Positions 1 to 11,500 of a stretch of DNA of 64,000 nt are shown piece by piece. The notes beneath the pieces were generated by a model. The model searched no databases and was not told the DNA's origin. It saw only the letters and a program-made list of their open reading frames with translations. The translations under genes and the position numbers were made by a program. This DNA comes from Rhyacichthys aspro (taxonomy: Eukaryota > Chordata > Actinopteri > Gobiiformes > Rhyacichthyidae). Where the stretch lies: positions 17,104,731-17,168,730 of the forward strand of contig CM072148.1 in the NCBI GenBank assembly GCA_036850595.1. The letters run 5' to 3'. Each line of letters opens with the position of its first letter. Within the stretch, counting starts at the first letter, position 1.

Positions 1-2160
1 GTGGGTGACAAGGTAAGCCCAAGTTTGTTTGATCTCACTTATCTGTATGTAATAACAAAAAACATAATCAAGCCCATTTCTAAAAGGCTTTCCTTTCAAA
101 GGGCTTCCAGCCACAAGAAATGCAGTGTAAAGTGATACAAAGAAAGAATTCAGGCCCACAGTCTATTCAAGCTACGCTGACAAAAAGGCCTACACGAACT
201 GTGTGGCAGTTGGTAGCTAGCTTCTCACCCTACAGGATTAGTACATTCTCAACGCTACTTTATAAAAATCATTATCCATAAAGTTAAGCATGAAAAACTT
301 TACATAAAATAATAAGATAATATATTGTTCATTTCAGCCTCAGTATAAGTTCAGATGGATTTTATATCTTTTGATTGTTTCAGGATTTAAATACCTTTCA
401 AAAACTTTCAAGGTCAACATTTTAGCACAATTTTCAGAACTTATAACTGTGTGAAAGTACACTTATTATGTCAGAATGATTCTATGAAATGTTTAGTCTT
501 CATGTTTACTAGTACACCTACCAGCCAGGTTCATGGACAGTCGGTAGGTGATTGGATGAACCACTTTTATCCAATCACAGCAACACAATGTTGTTCACAT
601 TAGTAACAGTAAATCGGTTGCTTCATCTCAACTGCCAGTACTGTCACACCACTGGTCCGAACACAACAGGCCATTGCCCAGAGCACTACAGGATGGATTT
701 TAGTGAGTTTGTGAACTATGTGTGAGTTCAGAAATTATTCATGGTTGTGCTCAAGCAGTGCTCAGCTTATACACAATCTGTTGGGCAGTTGTAGGAACAG
801 GAAGTAATCAAAAATGTCTCCTTTTACTGGGTTCTCTGGAGCGTTGCATGTTTATTTTTCCAACAGAGACAAATGCGTTGTTTATTTTTTTCAACTAAAA
901 AAATCTCTGAAGTGGTGCTGTAGTTCACTTAACAGCCACTGGAGACAGTTTAATGAAACTCCTCACACAATGTTGGCTGCTTTTATTAGCTTGTTTTAAG
1001 CTTGCCCATACACCAAAACTAAAATCCCTCAACATCAACATGTGATTGTTATTGTAATTGTCTGCTGAACATGAAAATACATTAAATGTGGTACAAGAAA
1101 AACATTAAGTAGGGTAATTACTCAAGAACAACTGCCACCTGTTTCATCAGACAAGAACCAGAGCCAAAACAGATCAGACCTTGGCAGAGCAAACACAATA
1201 AAGCACTTGCAGTTTCCTTGTAATGCAGGAGTACTTCTTTTACTGCCAACAATAATGTCTGAAAGTTTCCATGCACAGACACTAAAATGACAAAATGCTT
1301 TAGGCTAATGGAGAGTCATTTGTAAACTGTAAAGCCTATCACCACATCTCTGTGCATGGAAAATCCTACGGTTTTGTTATGGCCCTTGTCACAGCATATT
1401 AAAACATACTGACAGGTCTGAATACACGGCCTTGCAGCAGATGTTACTTAAATGAAAATGTGAGATGATTACATTAAAGTGTATTATATTGCTCTGACTT
1501 GATAAGATATGTCAACAAACCAATTGCTTCTGGCAGTTCCTAAAATGTGGACAAGTCTACCATTATGAGCAGCCCAGTGCCTCAATGATATTGAAACCTA
1601 TTTGTACCATATACTGTCTGCTACTGTGGCTGTTTATCATAGCTTTTCTTCCTACAGTATGGAGGCTGTTTAACATGTACTGTAGAAAAGAACTTTTCTT
1701 TTTTCTTTTTACTTACTTTAACATTTTAAATAGACTAGATATATAAGTTAATTATGTTCTATGAATAAATAATGCAGGAGTTCCAGTGTTCAAAAACTAG
1801 CACACAGTAAATGATTATCACACAGTTACATTGGACTTGAGAACTCCAGTGAAATAAACAAAAAAACATTTACGTAATTGATCACCTCCTCACAAATAAT
1901 CACGGCAGTTACATAAATTATGCCTGGTCTCATTTACAAAAGCTGTATGAACTGCCTTCTTCTGACTCAGATTGAAAGTATCAGACAGGCTTAATTAAAG
2001 GTGACTCGTGAAGATGGACGATGTGCACACGCCCTGACAACTGTTGAGATGTGTATTGTCCCATTTCATAGTGAAACCTGAATGTTAGCACCACTCCCTG
2101 AAGAAGGAACCTATAGTTGCACCTGAGACCAGGTGAGCATCTTTCACCACCCACCTGTGA
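1..2160. other. Non-coding DNA upstream of the keratin
   Basis: AT-rich sequence with no supportable gene. The first twelve bases end in a donor-like CAAG/gtaagc and could be the cut end of an exon of an upstream + strand gene. The open frames here are short and low-complexity. Confidence 0.5.
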
Positions 2161-2196
2161 CCAATTGCCACTCCCGCCTCAGGAGGAGCTATAAAA
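2161..2196 (+). promoter_or_regulatory. Keratin core promoter: CCAAT and TATA boxes
   Basis: CCAAT at 2161-2165 and TATAAAA at 2190-2196, 82 bases before the keratin ATG. This spacing fits a TSS near 2220 and a leader of about 55 bases. Confidence 0.75.
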
Positions 2197-2277
2197 CACA
2201 TCCGTGTGTCTGCCTCAGCACCATCTCCTCTTGGACGAGCCCCAGAGAGCAGCACCTGTACCTGAGCAAAAGGCAAC

Positions 2278-2661
2278 ATGACACTCCGCAGTGGATTATC
2301 CAGCCTGTCCCTCTCCTCCATGCAGTCCCTGTGCTCCCCCAGACGGGGTACAAGTGTGTACGGTGGCGCGGGGGGGTCACAAGTCCGAGTTTCCTACGCG
2401 ACCAGACCTCTCGGTTCGGGCTTTGACCTGTCCTCAGCTCTGATAGGTGGCGCGGCCGATAACTTGTGCACTGCAAGCAGTGAGAAGTTGACCATGCAGA
2501 ACCTCAATGACCGTCTGGCCGCTTACCTGCAGAAGGTGCGCTCTCTGGAGGAGGCCAACGCCAAACTGGAGAGGCAGATCCGCGAGTGGTACGAGAAGCA
2601 GACCCCTATTTGCAGGGACTACAGCAAGTACGAGCCCATCATTGCAGACCTGCGCAAGAAG
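2278..2661 (+). CDS. Keratin exon 1: head and coil 1A
   Basis: Encodes 128 residues: the Ser/Gly-rich head, then the LNDRLAAYLQKVRSLEEAN initiation motif. It ends AAG before gtgaga, in phase 0. Confidence 0.93.
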
Positions 2662-5112
2662 GTGAGACAATGCTTTATACTACATTTGTAATGGGAGCGG
2701 TAGCCTAAAATGAGCCTAACTGTAGGCTATAAAAAGTTACTTAGTTTGACCTTAAATAATCTTGACACTGCCCAAGCGCGTATCCTCATTATATAATGTA
2801 ATTATCCAGATCCAAGCTGCTACACACGACAACGCCAGGCTGATGCTGCAGATTGACAACGCAAGACTGGCAGCAGAGGACTTCAGAGTCAAGTAAGTGG
2901 ACCGACAATGAGAGAAATTACATAACATGGCATTCATTGACTGTAGTTGGACATAATGGACCAGGGCAGGGGTGTAACAGTCAACAGAGTCGACTTGTGT
3001 AACTGGTTTCAATGGGGCTTCACCTTTACATTTGTTTATAGTAGCACTAAGTAACTTGAGTCAAAAACATGAACCTCTGCGGCTTTTCACCAAAAGGTTT
3101 GAGAATGAAATGGCCCTTCGTATGTCAGTGGAGGGAGACGTCGCTGGTTTACGTAAGGTCCTGGATGACCTCACCCTGACCCGGGCCGACCTGGAGATGC
3201 AGGTGGAGTGCCTGAAGGAGGAGCTGACTTACCTGAAGAAGAACCACGCAGAGGTCAGAGCTGTTCTGCTAAAATATATCTCAGAACAGGGTCAAGAAAA
3301 AAACTCCAGATCTGACAGACAGATTAAATATTTGCCTTTTGTCATTAAATAGATGTTATCTGGTTCTTAAACAAACAGCAGTACAAAACCAGTTTATTTT
3401 GAAAGAAGGAATACTGCTACAAGCCCTGGAGTGTTTAGAGAGTGTCTCATGATCCCTGGTGAACTAGTTTTCTAGGTTAAATTAGGACTTCTTCACTTTG
3501 ATATAGAGAAAAACAAATACTGAAAAAAACTGGAGTACCCTTTTGAGTCTTGTGTGTTGACCTTGCACTGTTTTTCTTACAGGAGATGGCAGCTTTGCGT
3601 AACCAAGTTACTTCCTGCTCTGTCAACGTGGAGGTGGATGCCCGGCCGCAGGAGGACCTGAACAGGGTCCTAAATGAAATCCGATCACAGTATGAGAGCA
3701 TCGCTGAGAAGAACCGCCGTGAGATGGAGGATTGGTACAAAGTCAAGGTAAGGCGCCAAAGTGTTCACTCAGTATGGCCCATATATGTTACTGTGTAATA
3801 ACTCTATAACCCTGTTGTTGTCTTGTGTATTCCAGTTTGACAACCTCAACAAGCAGGTGGCGTCCAGCTCCGAAACCCTGCAGTCCTCCCGCACTGAAAT
3901 CAGTGACCTTAAGAGGACCCTGCAGAGCCTTCAAATTGAGCTGCAGTCACAACTCAGCCTGGTAATATCATACACATAGATACAAATGCATTTATAAATA
4001 TATAATAACCTTTATTTATAGCCAAATTCACAGCAAGCAAGACAATTACAAAAAAGGTAGGTGGAGGAGGTGGAATAGTTTAAAGGACAGTTTGAAAACA
4101 GGTACATCACTTGGCTCTGGTTTAGAGGCTATATGTAAAAGTGCATGTCTACTTACAACAAACACTGAGGGGCAAGAACAAAAAGTCTCTTTTTACTGCC
4201 ACAAAACTCAAAATAATATTCTTAAATGACTTATTGATTGATTGAGTTATTGATCAACAAACAACATAATGAAAACATAATTACACGAAGTCAGGCCAGT
4301 AGTCATACATTTGTGTTCACTTTTTCACAATTCAGACCACACATGCAATTTAAAACAATTCAGCGGGACATTCAACATGTATCTGACCTGTTGCACGCCC
4401 AGTGAAGGTAATCTAAGTCAGAAAGCATCTGTCAGAAAACCAGAGAGTCACTAAACGTACCTCCTCCAACACTCAATAATCTAACCTCAGGCGATTCAAG
4501 TGGAAAGACAAGATGGAAAAACAATTAGTGTGTAGTTAACAATCAGTATCTCTTGTCTGTTGTCTTTCTCAAATAGAAATGTGCCTTGGAGGACCAGCTG
4601 GCAGAAACAGAGTCCCGCTTCAGCCTGCAGCTGAGCCATCTCCAGGCCACGGTCAACTCTCTGGAGGATGAGCTGAGCAAAATGAGAGCGGACATTGCTC
4701 GGCAGGCATCGGACTACAAATTGCTGCTGGACATCAAGACCAGACTGGAGATGGAGATTGCTGAGTACAGAAGACTGTTGGATGGAGAGGACCAAGGGTA
4801 AGGAATATAAATAAAAAAAACAGCACATATTTACAGTATTGTGTTTGTGAATGAATCTTCACTAATATATCATTGTTTCTCTTTTTTTCAGAAAAGTGAG
4901 ATGTAAGTTTACACCACTTTATTACAATTATTTCTTATATATATTCTTTATTTAATTGCTTTTTTAAACACTTTATTTACAATGTATTGTCCTGCTTTTT
5001 TACAGCTGAACCTGTTAAAACCCAGAGGACAAGGGTGGTGGTTGAAGAGATAATCGATGGAAAAGTTGTGTCCCGCACAGAAGATGTAAACCCATCTCAT
5101 TATAGAAAGTAG
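2278..5112 (+). CDS. Type I (acidic) keratin, intermediate-filament protein, complete eight-exon gene
   Basis: Structural protein that pairs with a type II keratin to build epithelial intermediate filaments. Coding exons: 2278-2661, 2810-2892, 3097-3253, 3583-3747, 3836-3961, 4577-4797, 4892-4902 and 5006-5112. They join in frame to 1,254 nt (417 aa). The head (about 1-69) is Ser/Gly-rich. The rod (about 70-376) opens with the helix-initiation motif LNDRLAAYLQKVRSLEEAN and closes with the termination motif around TRLEMEIAEYRRLLDGED. The tail is short (about 40 aa) and contains DGKVVSRTEDV. Internal exon sizes 83, 157, 126 and 221 nt are the classical type I keratin pattern. The ATG at 2278 lies 82 bases past a TATA box and starts the head domain. 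It is the only keratin in the window. Family assignment is firm. Orthology to a numbered keratin is not resolvable by eye, so no symbol is given. Confidence 0.93.
2810..2892 (+). CDS. Keratin exon 2 (83 nt)
   Basis: Encodes the rod segment ARLMLQIDNARLAAEDFRVK. Acceptor ttatccag, donor gtaagt. The size is diagnostic for type I keratins. Confidence 0.92.
3097..3253 (+). CDS. Keratin exon 3 (157 nt)
   Basis: Begins FENEMALRMSVEGDVAGLRK and ends LTYLKKNHAE before gtcaga. The acceptor is the weak-looking accaaaag, fixed by frame and homology. Confidence 0.9.
3583..3747 (+). CDS. Keratin exon 4 (165 nt)
   Basis: Encodes EMAALRNQVTSCSVNVEVDA through REMEDWYKVK. Flanked by ttcttacag and gtaagg, phase 0 on both sides. 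Confidence 0.92.
3836..3961 (+). CDS. Keratin exon 5 (126 nt)
   Basis: Encodes FDNLNKQVASSSETLQSSRT through LQSQLSL of coil 2. Flanked by gtattccag and gtaata. Confidence 0.92.
4577..4797 (+). CDS. Keratin exon 6 (221 nt): end of coil 2
   Basis: Runs from KCALEDQLAETESRFSLQLS to the helix-termination motif EIAEYRRLLDGED. Acceptor tcaaatag, donor gtaagg. Confidence 0.93.
4892..4902 (+). CDS. Keratin exon 7, 11-nt micro-exon
   Basis: Eleven bases after tttttttcag and before gtaagt. They supply GKVR and one base of the next Ser codon. They are needed to keep exon 6 in frame with the tail exon. Confidence 0.75.
5006..5112 (+). CDS. Keratin exon 8: tail and stop
   Basis: Acceptor ttttttacag. 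Encodes the tail with VVVEEIIDGKVVSRTEDV and ends HYRK-TAG at 5110-5112. Confidence 0.88.
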
Positions 5113-5510
5113 ACATATCTGATTCAATCACATATCTCAATGCTCAAATGCTTAACAATTGTAACTATGGGTTTATTGTTTTTATTTTGTAACTAATGCC
5201 CATAATCCACCAGAAACGTATGCATTGAAATTTTTGTCAAACGAATATGCAAAGCTCTGTATTTGAACAAAACCTCTGACCCAATTACTGTACCCTGCCT
5301 CCAACAGTACCACATTCAAACACTGTGTGGCACTGTGTATTCGCTCAAGTAACTCAGGAATAAAATGGATAACAATAAAATACTTTAAAAATGTGTTTGA
5401 AACCCCTGAAAAGTGTAAATTATTTAAACAATACCACACCACTGAAACTAGACTGTGGATTTAAAAATGTCATGGAAGAGAAAAATAAAAGATTCTCCTT
5501 AAAATTGTCT
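5113..5510 (+). terminator. Keratin 3' UTR with poly(A) signals
   Basis: AATAAA hexamers occur at 5359-5364, about 5374-5379 and 5484-5489. The last is followed within 20-30 bases by a GT/T-rich tract (gttgtgctgtg, then a T run), the usual downstream element, so it is the best cleavage site. Confidence 0.65.
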
Positions 5511-7800
5511 GTTGTGCTGTGTTTTTTTTTTTTTGCAGCTTTGCAGCCAAAGAACTCGGTTGTTTGCTCCACTTGATTCTGTTTGTTCTAATGTCAAGAG
5601 TATGCTCAAAACCGTCTTTGTACTGCAGTGCTTCGTTGGTCCACTAGAGGTCAGCAAGCGTACAGGTTTGAACTCTTCAGCGTCTACCAAGACTTACTTT
5701 GGCCATGTTTGCCTTTCTAAGCAAATCGTTTCATTGCAAATATAAATTAATAAAAAGAGATTAAAATGGGGCAAATCCCGTCTTCAGCTTTCCCACGCAA
5801 TCATCATCTACCTACGGTTGTTTCTTGAATGATTTAGTAAGACCCCACTAACCACTCCCTTGCTCAAAAATGTTGAAGTCTGAGTGAATAAATGCTATAC
5901 TTAAATATTTTGAAATGGACGTCTGGGATCCATAAAATCCATCTTGTCTGTATTCAACAGCCCTATGACAATGGGACTAACTATTTCTTCCATCCTGCTG
6001 CTCTATTGCAGTGAATATGCTGGAGTGTCTTTACAAATTCTAATACATGACTACATTGTGTGATTTTTTCATGGTGGTAATTATAGTAAGTGTGGTGGCA
6101 CCAGAACTTTAAAAAGTTACATAAAACAATTGGATAATATTGGAATATTTTTAGATATTGATATGGAGACATTGCAGCTAAAGACAATTCTTCTTATCTG
6201 CTATAGGCTACTGAGTCTCATTCTGTCCACACTGTGCCTTTAGAGGTTTAAAAGCTCCCAAATCATGCCATATTGTTGTACTGTCCTTAGTTTGTTGGTT
6301 ATGACTATTGAACATTAAAAATGTATACACTCCCTTGTACTACCAAATATGGCAGTAGAGACAGCTGTGTGCAGAGGGACTCATACAGAAACCTATTCCG
6401 TTTTCGTGTCAATGTTTGTCATGATTGATGGACTCAAGCTGGAGAATTTCCTAAAAATAGAAACCAGATATTATGATGATTTCTTCCAAAGCTTAAGGGG
6501 CCCCGGTGGACCCCGTGTCACATTTTATTGAACATTTGATTTGATATGATACACTTTTGTACCCCAAGTTCAGTATGGGTCATGCCCACATATTTGGACA
6601 GGACCCCAAGATTCTCTAAAAAGCCTATGCACTATCCGAAATATTTCATAAATTTATGTTCTTGACTAGTGATGTACAAACTTGCCCTCATAATGACATA
6701 TGCTATTTGTTTTAATGTAGTCAAACAAATGTTCCCAGGTGGAGGTGTGTGGAGGAGAAACCTAATATAGTAGGCCACTCTCTGTCCTCGGGAGTTTTGC
6801 CACAGTCTGCAGAAAACGTAGCACGACTGTCAATCACGCCGATGGTCCCCAGTCACGACTCAAATGATGACAAAATCCTGCACCACTGAGGCTGACGTCA
6901 CTGCCGTACAGTCACCCCCTTCGTGACGTCACGTTACGGTGGCCGGTGGCGGGTTATCGCCAGAGACATATGGGTTTTTGTCTATGGGTTTAATGCCATC
7001 TGCTGGACGCTCTGTGCCACTCAGGCGCCATTACGTCACCAGGAAGAGCGCGGTGCCAGCCTGAGCCCGGTGTAGCCCGGGAGTCTGGACCTGCATCCCA
7101 AACGAGCCGAGGGCCTGGCTGGAGTCACTCTGAGGCTATTACTGGACACAGGGACCGTTTGATCAAGCACAGAGCCCGCAATGACACTCTGCTTTCCAAA
7201 CAGTGGGTCTAGATTCAAAGATGGGTCAAAGAGGAGTTTATTTGGGTCGCCACTAAATGTTCCATTTTATCTGATTTGATTAGATTATAACAGTCAATGT
7301 AAACTAATCAACTCGATACTGGGTTCAAAATGGTCAGAGGCAACAAAAGTGTACTGGTGAAGTTGGTTCGTGAATTATTTGACATTTTGAAAAGTTGCTA
7401 AACACTTTCTTCTATTCAACATTGTAGTAATGTAACAAAATATATTCGTCTAAATAAAAAAATACATTTGAACTAAATAAGAGGAGACTGTTCTTCCACC
7501 CTCACACTTCCCTGGAGGCACATAAAGCATAATATGGGTAAAAAAAGGATTATTACACAAACATGAACAGTACGCATAGGCAAACATTTTACTCTCAAAC
7601 CTACTCTGTACGGTTTATGTTTATGATTTTATTAAAAAACACAAACTTTCACAGCAAAGAAAAGAGAGCTGCTGTCCATGGTGCTGAACACAGGACATCT
7701 TACTGTTGTTAGACCTGTTTAATGTGTGAAGACATTACTTCAGTTGATTACCAGTGGTAAACCTGTAGCCTAGTGTAACTAACACGCCACTGATGGTTTA
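5511..7800. other. Intergenic DNA between keratin and rims1
   Basis: No coding exon seen. A GC-rich island at about 6780-7110 contains two perfect CREs, a third CRE-like site beside YY1- and ETS-like motifs, and a CTCF-like core. The rest is AT-rich. Confidence 0.5.
6893..7045. promoter_or_regulatory. CRE cluster with CTCF-like core upstream of rims1
   Basis: Palindromic CREs TGACGTCA at 6893-6900 and 6924-6931. TTACGTCA at 7031-7038 sits next to GCCATT and an ETS-like CAGGAAG. The CTCF-type core GCCATCTGCTGG is at 6995-7006. The cluster lies 1.4-1.5 kb upstream of the rims1 ATG and could be an upstream promoter or activity-responsive element. The motifs are seen; their function is inferred. 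Confidence 0.5.
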
Positions 7801-8134
7801 AACGTCTTGTAGATTCACGCCCAGTGGATCTCAGTGAATGGGAACTTGGTGTACCAGGCGCATGCCAGCTCTACATGAGGTGGGTTCGGGTTAAACGCAT
7901 GCATGTCATGCTGATGTGAGGACCACATTCTCAAATGAGTAAGCTCGCCTCCGCAAAAAAGGAGGAGAGGAAGGACTGCACTCCCATTGACTGAGCGAGG
8001 AGAGAGAGGAAGCGAGCAGCGGGCTCCGCCTATCGCCTGCCGCCTCACATCCATCCACAGCGAGTCCGTACGACGCGGAGGGAGGCAGCGCACACAGCCG
8101 ACTGAACAGGGGCCCTTCAGCTCGAATCTAAGGC

Positions 8135-8149
8135 ATGGGCTCCCCGTGA
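8135..8149 (+). other. uORF 1 in rims1 leader
   Basis: Minimal ATG ORF (M-G-S-P-stop), 257 bases before the main stretch start. It matters only if the transcript begins upstream of it. Confidence 0.4.
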
Positions 8150-8260
8150 TTGAACCCGGCGGTGGAGGGGAGAGGAGGGCCTGCGGGGGGTGGGGGGGAC
8201 CGACACCGTCAGAGAACCGAGGGAGGACAAACAAAAGCACAACCGCGGGTGCCTGCAACC

Positions 8261-8296
8261 ATGAGCGACTTGCACTATTCGGCCGAGATGTCGTGA
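8261..8296 (+). other. uORF 2 in rims1 leader
   Basis: Eleven-codon ORF MSDLHYSAEMS with a strong start context (A at -3). It ends 109 bases before the main ATG, a spacing compatible with reinitiation. Confidence 0.45.
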
Positions 8297-8405
8297 GGTG
8301 TGGCTGGGTTAACGCACCGGGATCCTGTCAGCCGAAACGACACGCCGAGGAGGAGGCGGTGGTGGTGGTGGAGGTGGCGGCGGAGGAGGGGTAGTGGTGG
8401 AAAAG

Positions 8406-8572
8406 ATGTCCGCCTCGGTGGGGCCCCAAGGCGGCCCTCGCCCACCCACCGTGCCGCCATCCATGCCGGATCTGCCGGACCTTAGCCACCTCACCGAGGA
8501 AGAGAGGAAGATCATCATGGCTGTGATGGCTCGGCAAAAGGAGGAGGAGGAGAAAGAACAAGCCATGTTAAA
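8406..8572 (+). CDS. rims1: rims1 exon 1 (aa 1-55): Rab3-binding helix start
   Basis: Starts MSASVGPQGGPRPPTVPP and contains LPDLSHLTEEERKIIMAVM. The ATG has A at -3. Ends before gtaagc, phase 2. Confidence 0.95.
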
Positions 8573-11500
8573 GTAAGCGTTTGTCTTTTTCCCTTAAACT
8601 TAATCGATCAGCTCTGTACAACGAGCTGCCAATTACACCCTACAATAGCTAATGCTTTTGTAGTGAACCACACATCTCACACCCATCAGCACTAGCGGTT
8701 CATTTCCTCCGCTCTGCCATCATCAGTGAGCTTCAAGTCTTAAAGAGGCGCTAAGATGTAGCCTGCCCATCATTTAAAAAGCTCACTGAAGGAAAACAGC
8801 GTAGCCATGGGCCTCTGGATTGATCAGAAATACTACAGGCTTGTATTGGGTTAGATCCTGTTGCCATCGATCAATAAATGAAGACGAATTCCTGTCAGAG
8901 CCAATGGAGATGACCCGAAACAGGGTCAAACGAGTTACAGGTGTAGCAGATGCTGTGGGGACGGGGTGTGACAGTGTACAGGAGGCTGAGGATGAATCAT
9001 AGCATTATACACATATTTACCTTAATGGTGTGCACCCCACAATTCATTTTACACACCATCCACCGTCCGCTGCTCAGTGTGGATTAGCTCTGTCACTGGA
9101 GGTTTCTGTGCCCCCCCCCCTCTCCTGTCTGTGAGGGAGAGCGAAAATGGTTTGGGCAATAATGCAGGCTACAATGACATTATAGTTCACAGGCCCCTGA
9201 GCTGCACAGAGCCTTTTCTAAAGCCGACAGACAGTGGTGGTGAAGCAGCTGTCTTCGGCGCTGAGGAGATGGGGTGTGGTTGAAAATCGTAGCAGGCCTG
9301 AAGCTGGTCTTCACGAGGACACACTGATATGTTAGAGCTGACTGGAGCATCTTTAGACGGGCTCAACAGAACGAGCTGGTGTCTCATGACTACATCAAAT
9401 CAGGCGTGAGATCAAGAATGGACATGATGTGATGGGGTTCAGATGAGACGTATGTAAGTCAGACATTCTATCTCCAGTTGGGGAAGTAGCAAGTCTGTAG
9501 AAGAGGGTCTATTGTAAAGCTTCAAGTAGCAAATTTAGCTCTTCTTTCCTTCTTTTAACACAGAGCAGACAGTTACTGTGTTTCCTTCCCTGGCCATTAG
9601 CTCTGCTGTCATTATCTGCTCTAACATGAGCCACAATAGCCACACTAGCATCTGCCACACTGTTAAATTCACCCTCGGCTCCTGCTAGTAGCCCTACCAA
9701 CAGCAGGACAATAATGAAAAATGTTGTTCAGTTGGCCTACAGTCAACAAAGTGCTCAGATACATGAACCCAGTTTGTAGCAAAACCATAAATCAGCTTTA
9801 GTCAGGTTTGTGGCAGGCACAGGCTTACTACTGCAGTAGCTCACAACTCCACTGAGGTACAAAGTGATATAACGTGTGTTGATATCTCTCTTTGTACAGA
9901 GACTGAAGTCTTTGGAATACTGTCGAAGAACATTTCTAAGGGTTTTCCAAAAAGGGAGGACATTTATAACATGGCATTTGATAATCGATGCCTGCCACAC
10001 CTGAAATGAAGCATATTGTACAAAGGCCTCATTTCTGGCTCTAAAAGCATAATGAAGGTCCAACATCCTGGCACCGTGGCTTGCTTCAATCCTAATGGCT
10101 GTTTTCATTTCCTGGCTGAAGCCTAAGGGAGGCTGGGTGAGAGCTGCGTCTGGCCCCTCGAGGGGAAGTGATGTATTTAATGTTCCATGAGGCACAGCTC
10201 AGGTTCAGTCAATAATGGCTTCATCATCTGGCTAATCATTGATGGAGTGTGGACACAAAAAGGAATGTGGTTTTAGAGGATTATGCAAATGGCAGCCGCC
10301 GGTGAGCACTAGCCTCCGACATGTTTACTATGAAGCATTGTGGAGGTAGGATTATTATGCAAGATGCTGAATGGAGATGTGGAGAGTGAGTGCACGGGCT
10401 GTATGCGTTCAGAAACCACTCAACTCAACAACAATGAGATAAGATTTATTTCTGATGTCTTGTGAGTCGCCAAACGTATTTTTTTCTGCAAGATTTTGGC
10501 GCAATAGAGAGCACTGGAAAATCAAAACAACCTAAATAGTCACAATTCACTTAATTAACTTAGATTCTACTACTGAATATTAAAAGGTTTGAACACATTA
10601 TATCAGTAGGTTTTATTGGTAATAGCACTGAAATGACTCATGATGAAATAAATATAGGAGGATTGCACAGGACAGTGTATCTTTTATTATTTTATCTGAG
10701 TTGTTTTAATGTTCCTTTATTTATATTGCACTTTCTAAAGCACTTGATTTTTATCTGAAAGGTGCATTATAAATGAAGTTTACTTACTTAGTTACTTACT
10801 TATTATAAGCATGAGGTTTGTATAGGAGAAAAACCTCTCAAACAAAAGAAGTGAGGATTATTGAGGATTTCCTTATGTGAGCAAGAAGTGATCATTACAA
10901 TTTAGAGGTTTCATTTACTTTCTCCCTTCTGCTAACATAAAGACATTGCTACAAACACTTTATGATAAACTTGATTCTCCACTCCTTTTGGTTATATCAA
11001 CCGAAAACCAGTCCAGCCAAAAAAGGCTTTCTATTTATTCTTGAACTCTTGAAAATGCAGCTGATGTCTGAGGCTGAAAGAAAATGTTACAGTCATATGT
11101 CTTCTATCCCTGCAGCTGTGAAAATTCGCACCCCAAAAGAACATGCTGTTCTTTGCATCATGGCTATTCCACCTGGTCAGCACTGTCCAATCTGGATGTA
11201 GCCTGGGACCTGAGCAGCTGCTGGTGATAAGATTGTGTTGATTTGGTACTGTATCAGTCACGGGTTTAACCTCCAAACAAACCAGACTTTCATAATCTGT
11301 TTCTTGGCCAAAGCACCATGTTTTGCTACTTGGACAATTTAGATTAGATTTGGAAAAAACAAAAAAACCCAACAAAATAAAACAAAAAGCCAGGTTAATT
11401 TGATACCTAAAACATTACCTGAAATCTTGAATCCATTGTTGTTACTATGACAACAGTCAAACTTACCAACTGTCATGAACACAACCCACTGAACCATTTT

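Larger units (their letters stand above)
7960..8405 (+). promoter_or_regulatory. rims1: rims1 promoter-proximal region / 5' leader
   Basis: GC-rich region directly before the rims1 ATG, with a G tract at about 8184-8199 and a GGN repeat at 8348-8390. There is no TATA box. It contains two ATG-initiated uORFs and, in frame with the main ORF, a TAA stop at 8310-8312 followed by an open polyglycine stretch. The TSS is not determinable from sequence. Confidence 0.55.

Noticed and set aside
2214..2243. RE1/NRSF-like half sites (TCAGCACC, gap, GGACGAGCC) in the keratin leader
   Set aside because: The right half deviates from GGACAGCGCC and the gap is expanded; an epithelial keratin is an unlikely REST target.
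7815..8258. 147-codon minus-strand frame over the rims1 leader
   Set aside because: Low-complexity Pro/Arg/Ser translation of GC-rich promoter DNA with no recognisable domain.
7987..8394. 135-codon plus-strand frame ending just before the rims1 ATG
   Set aside because: It starts at TTG, not ATG, and lies in GC-rich leader; the peptide looks like random Gly/Arg-rich translation.
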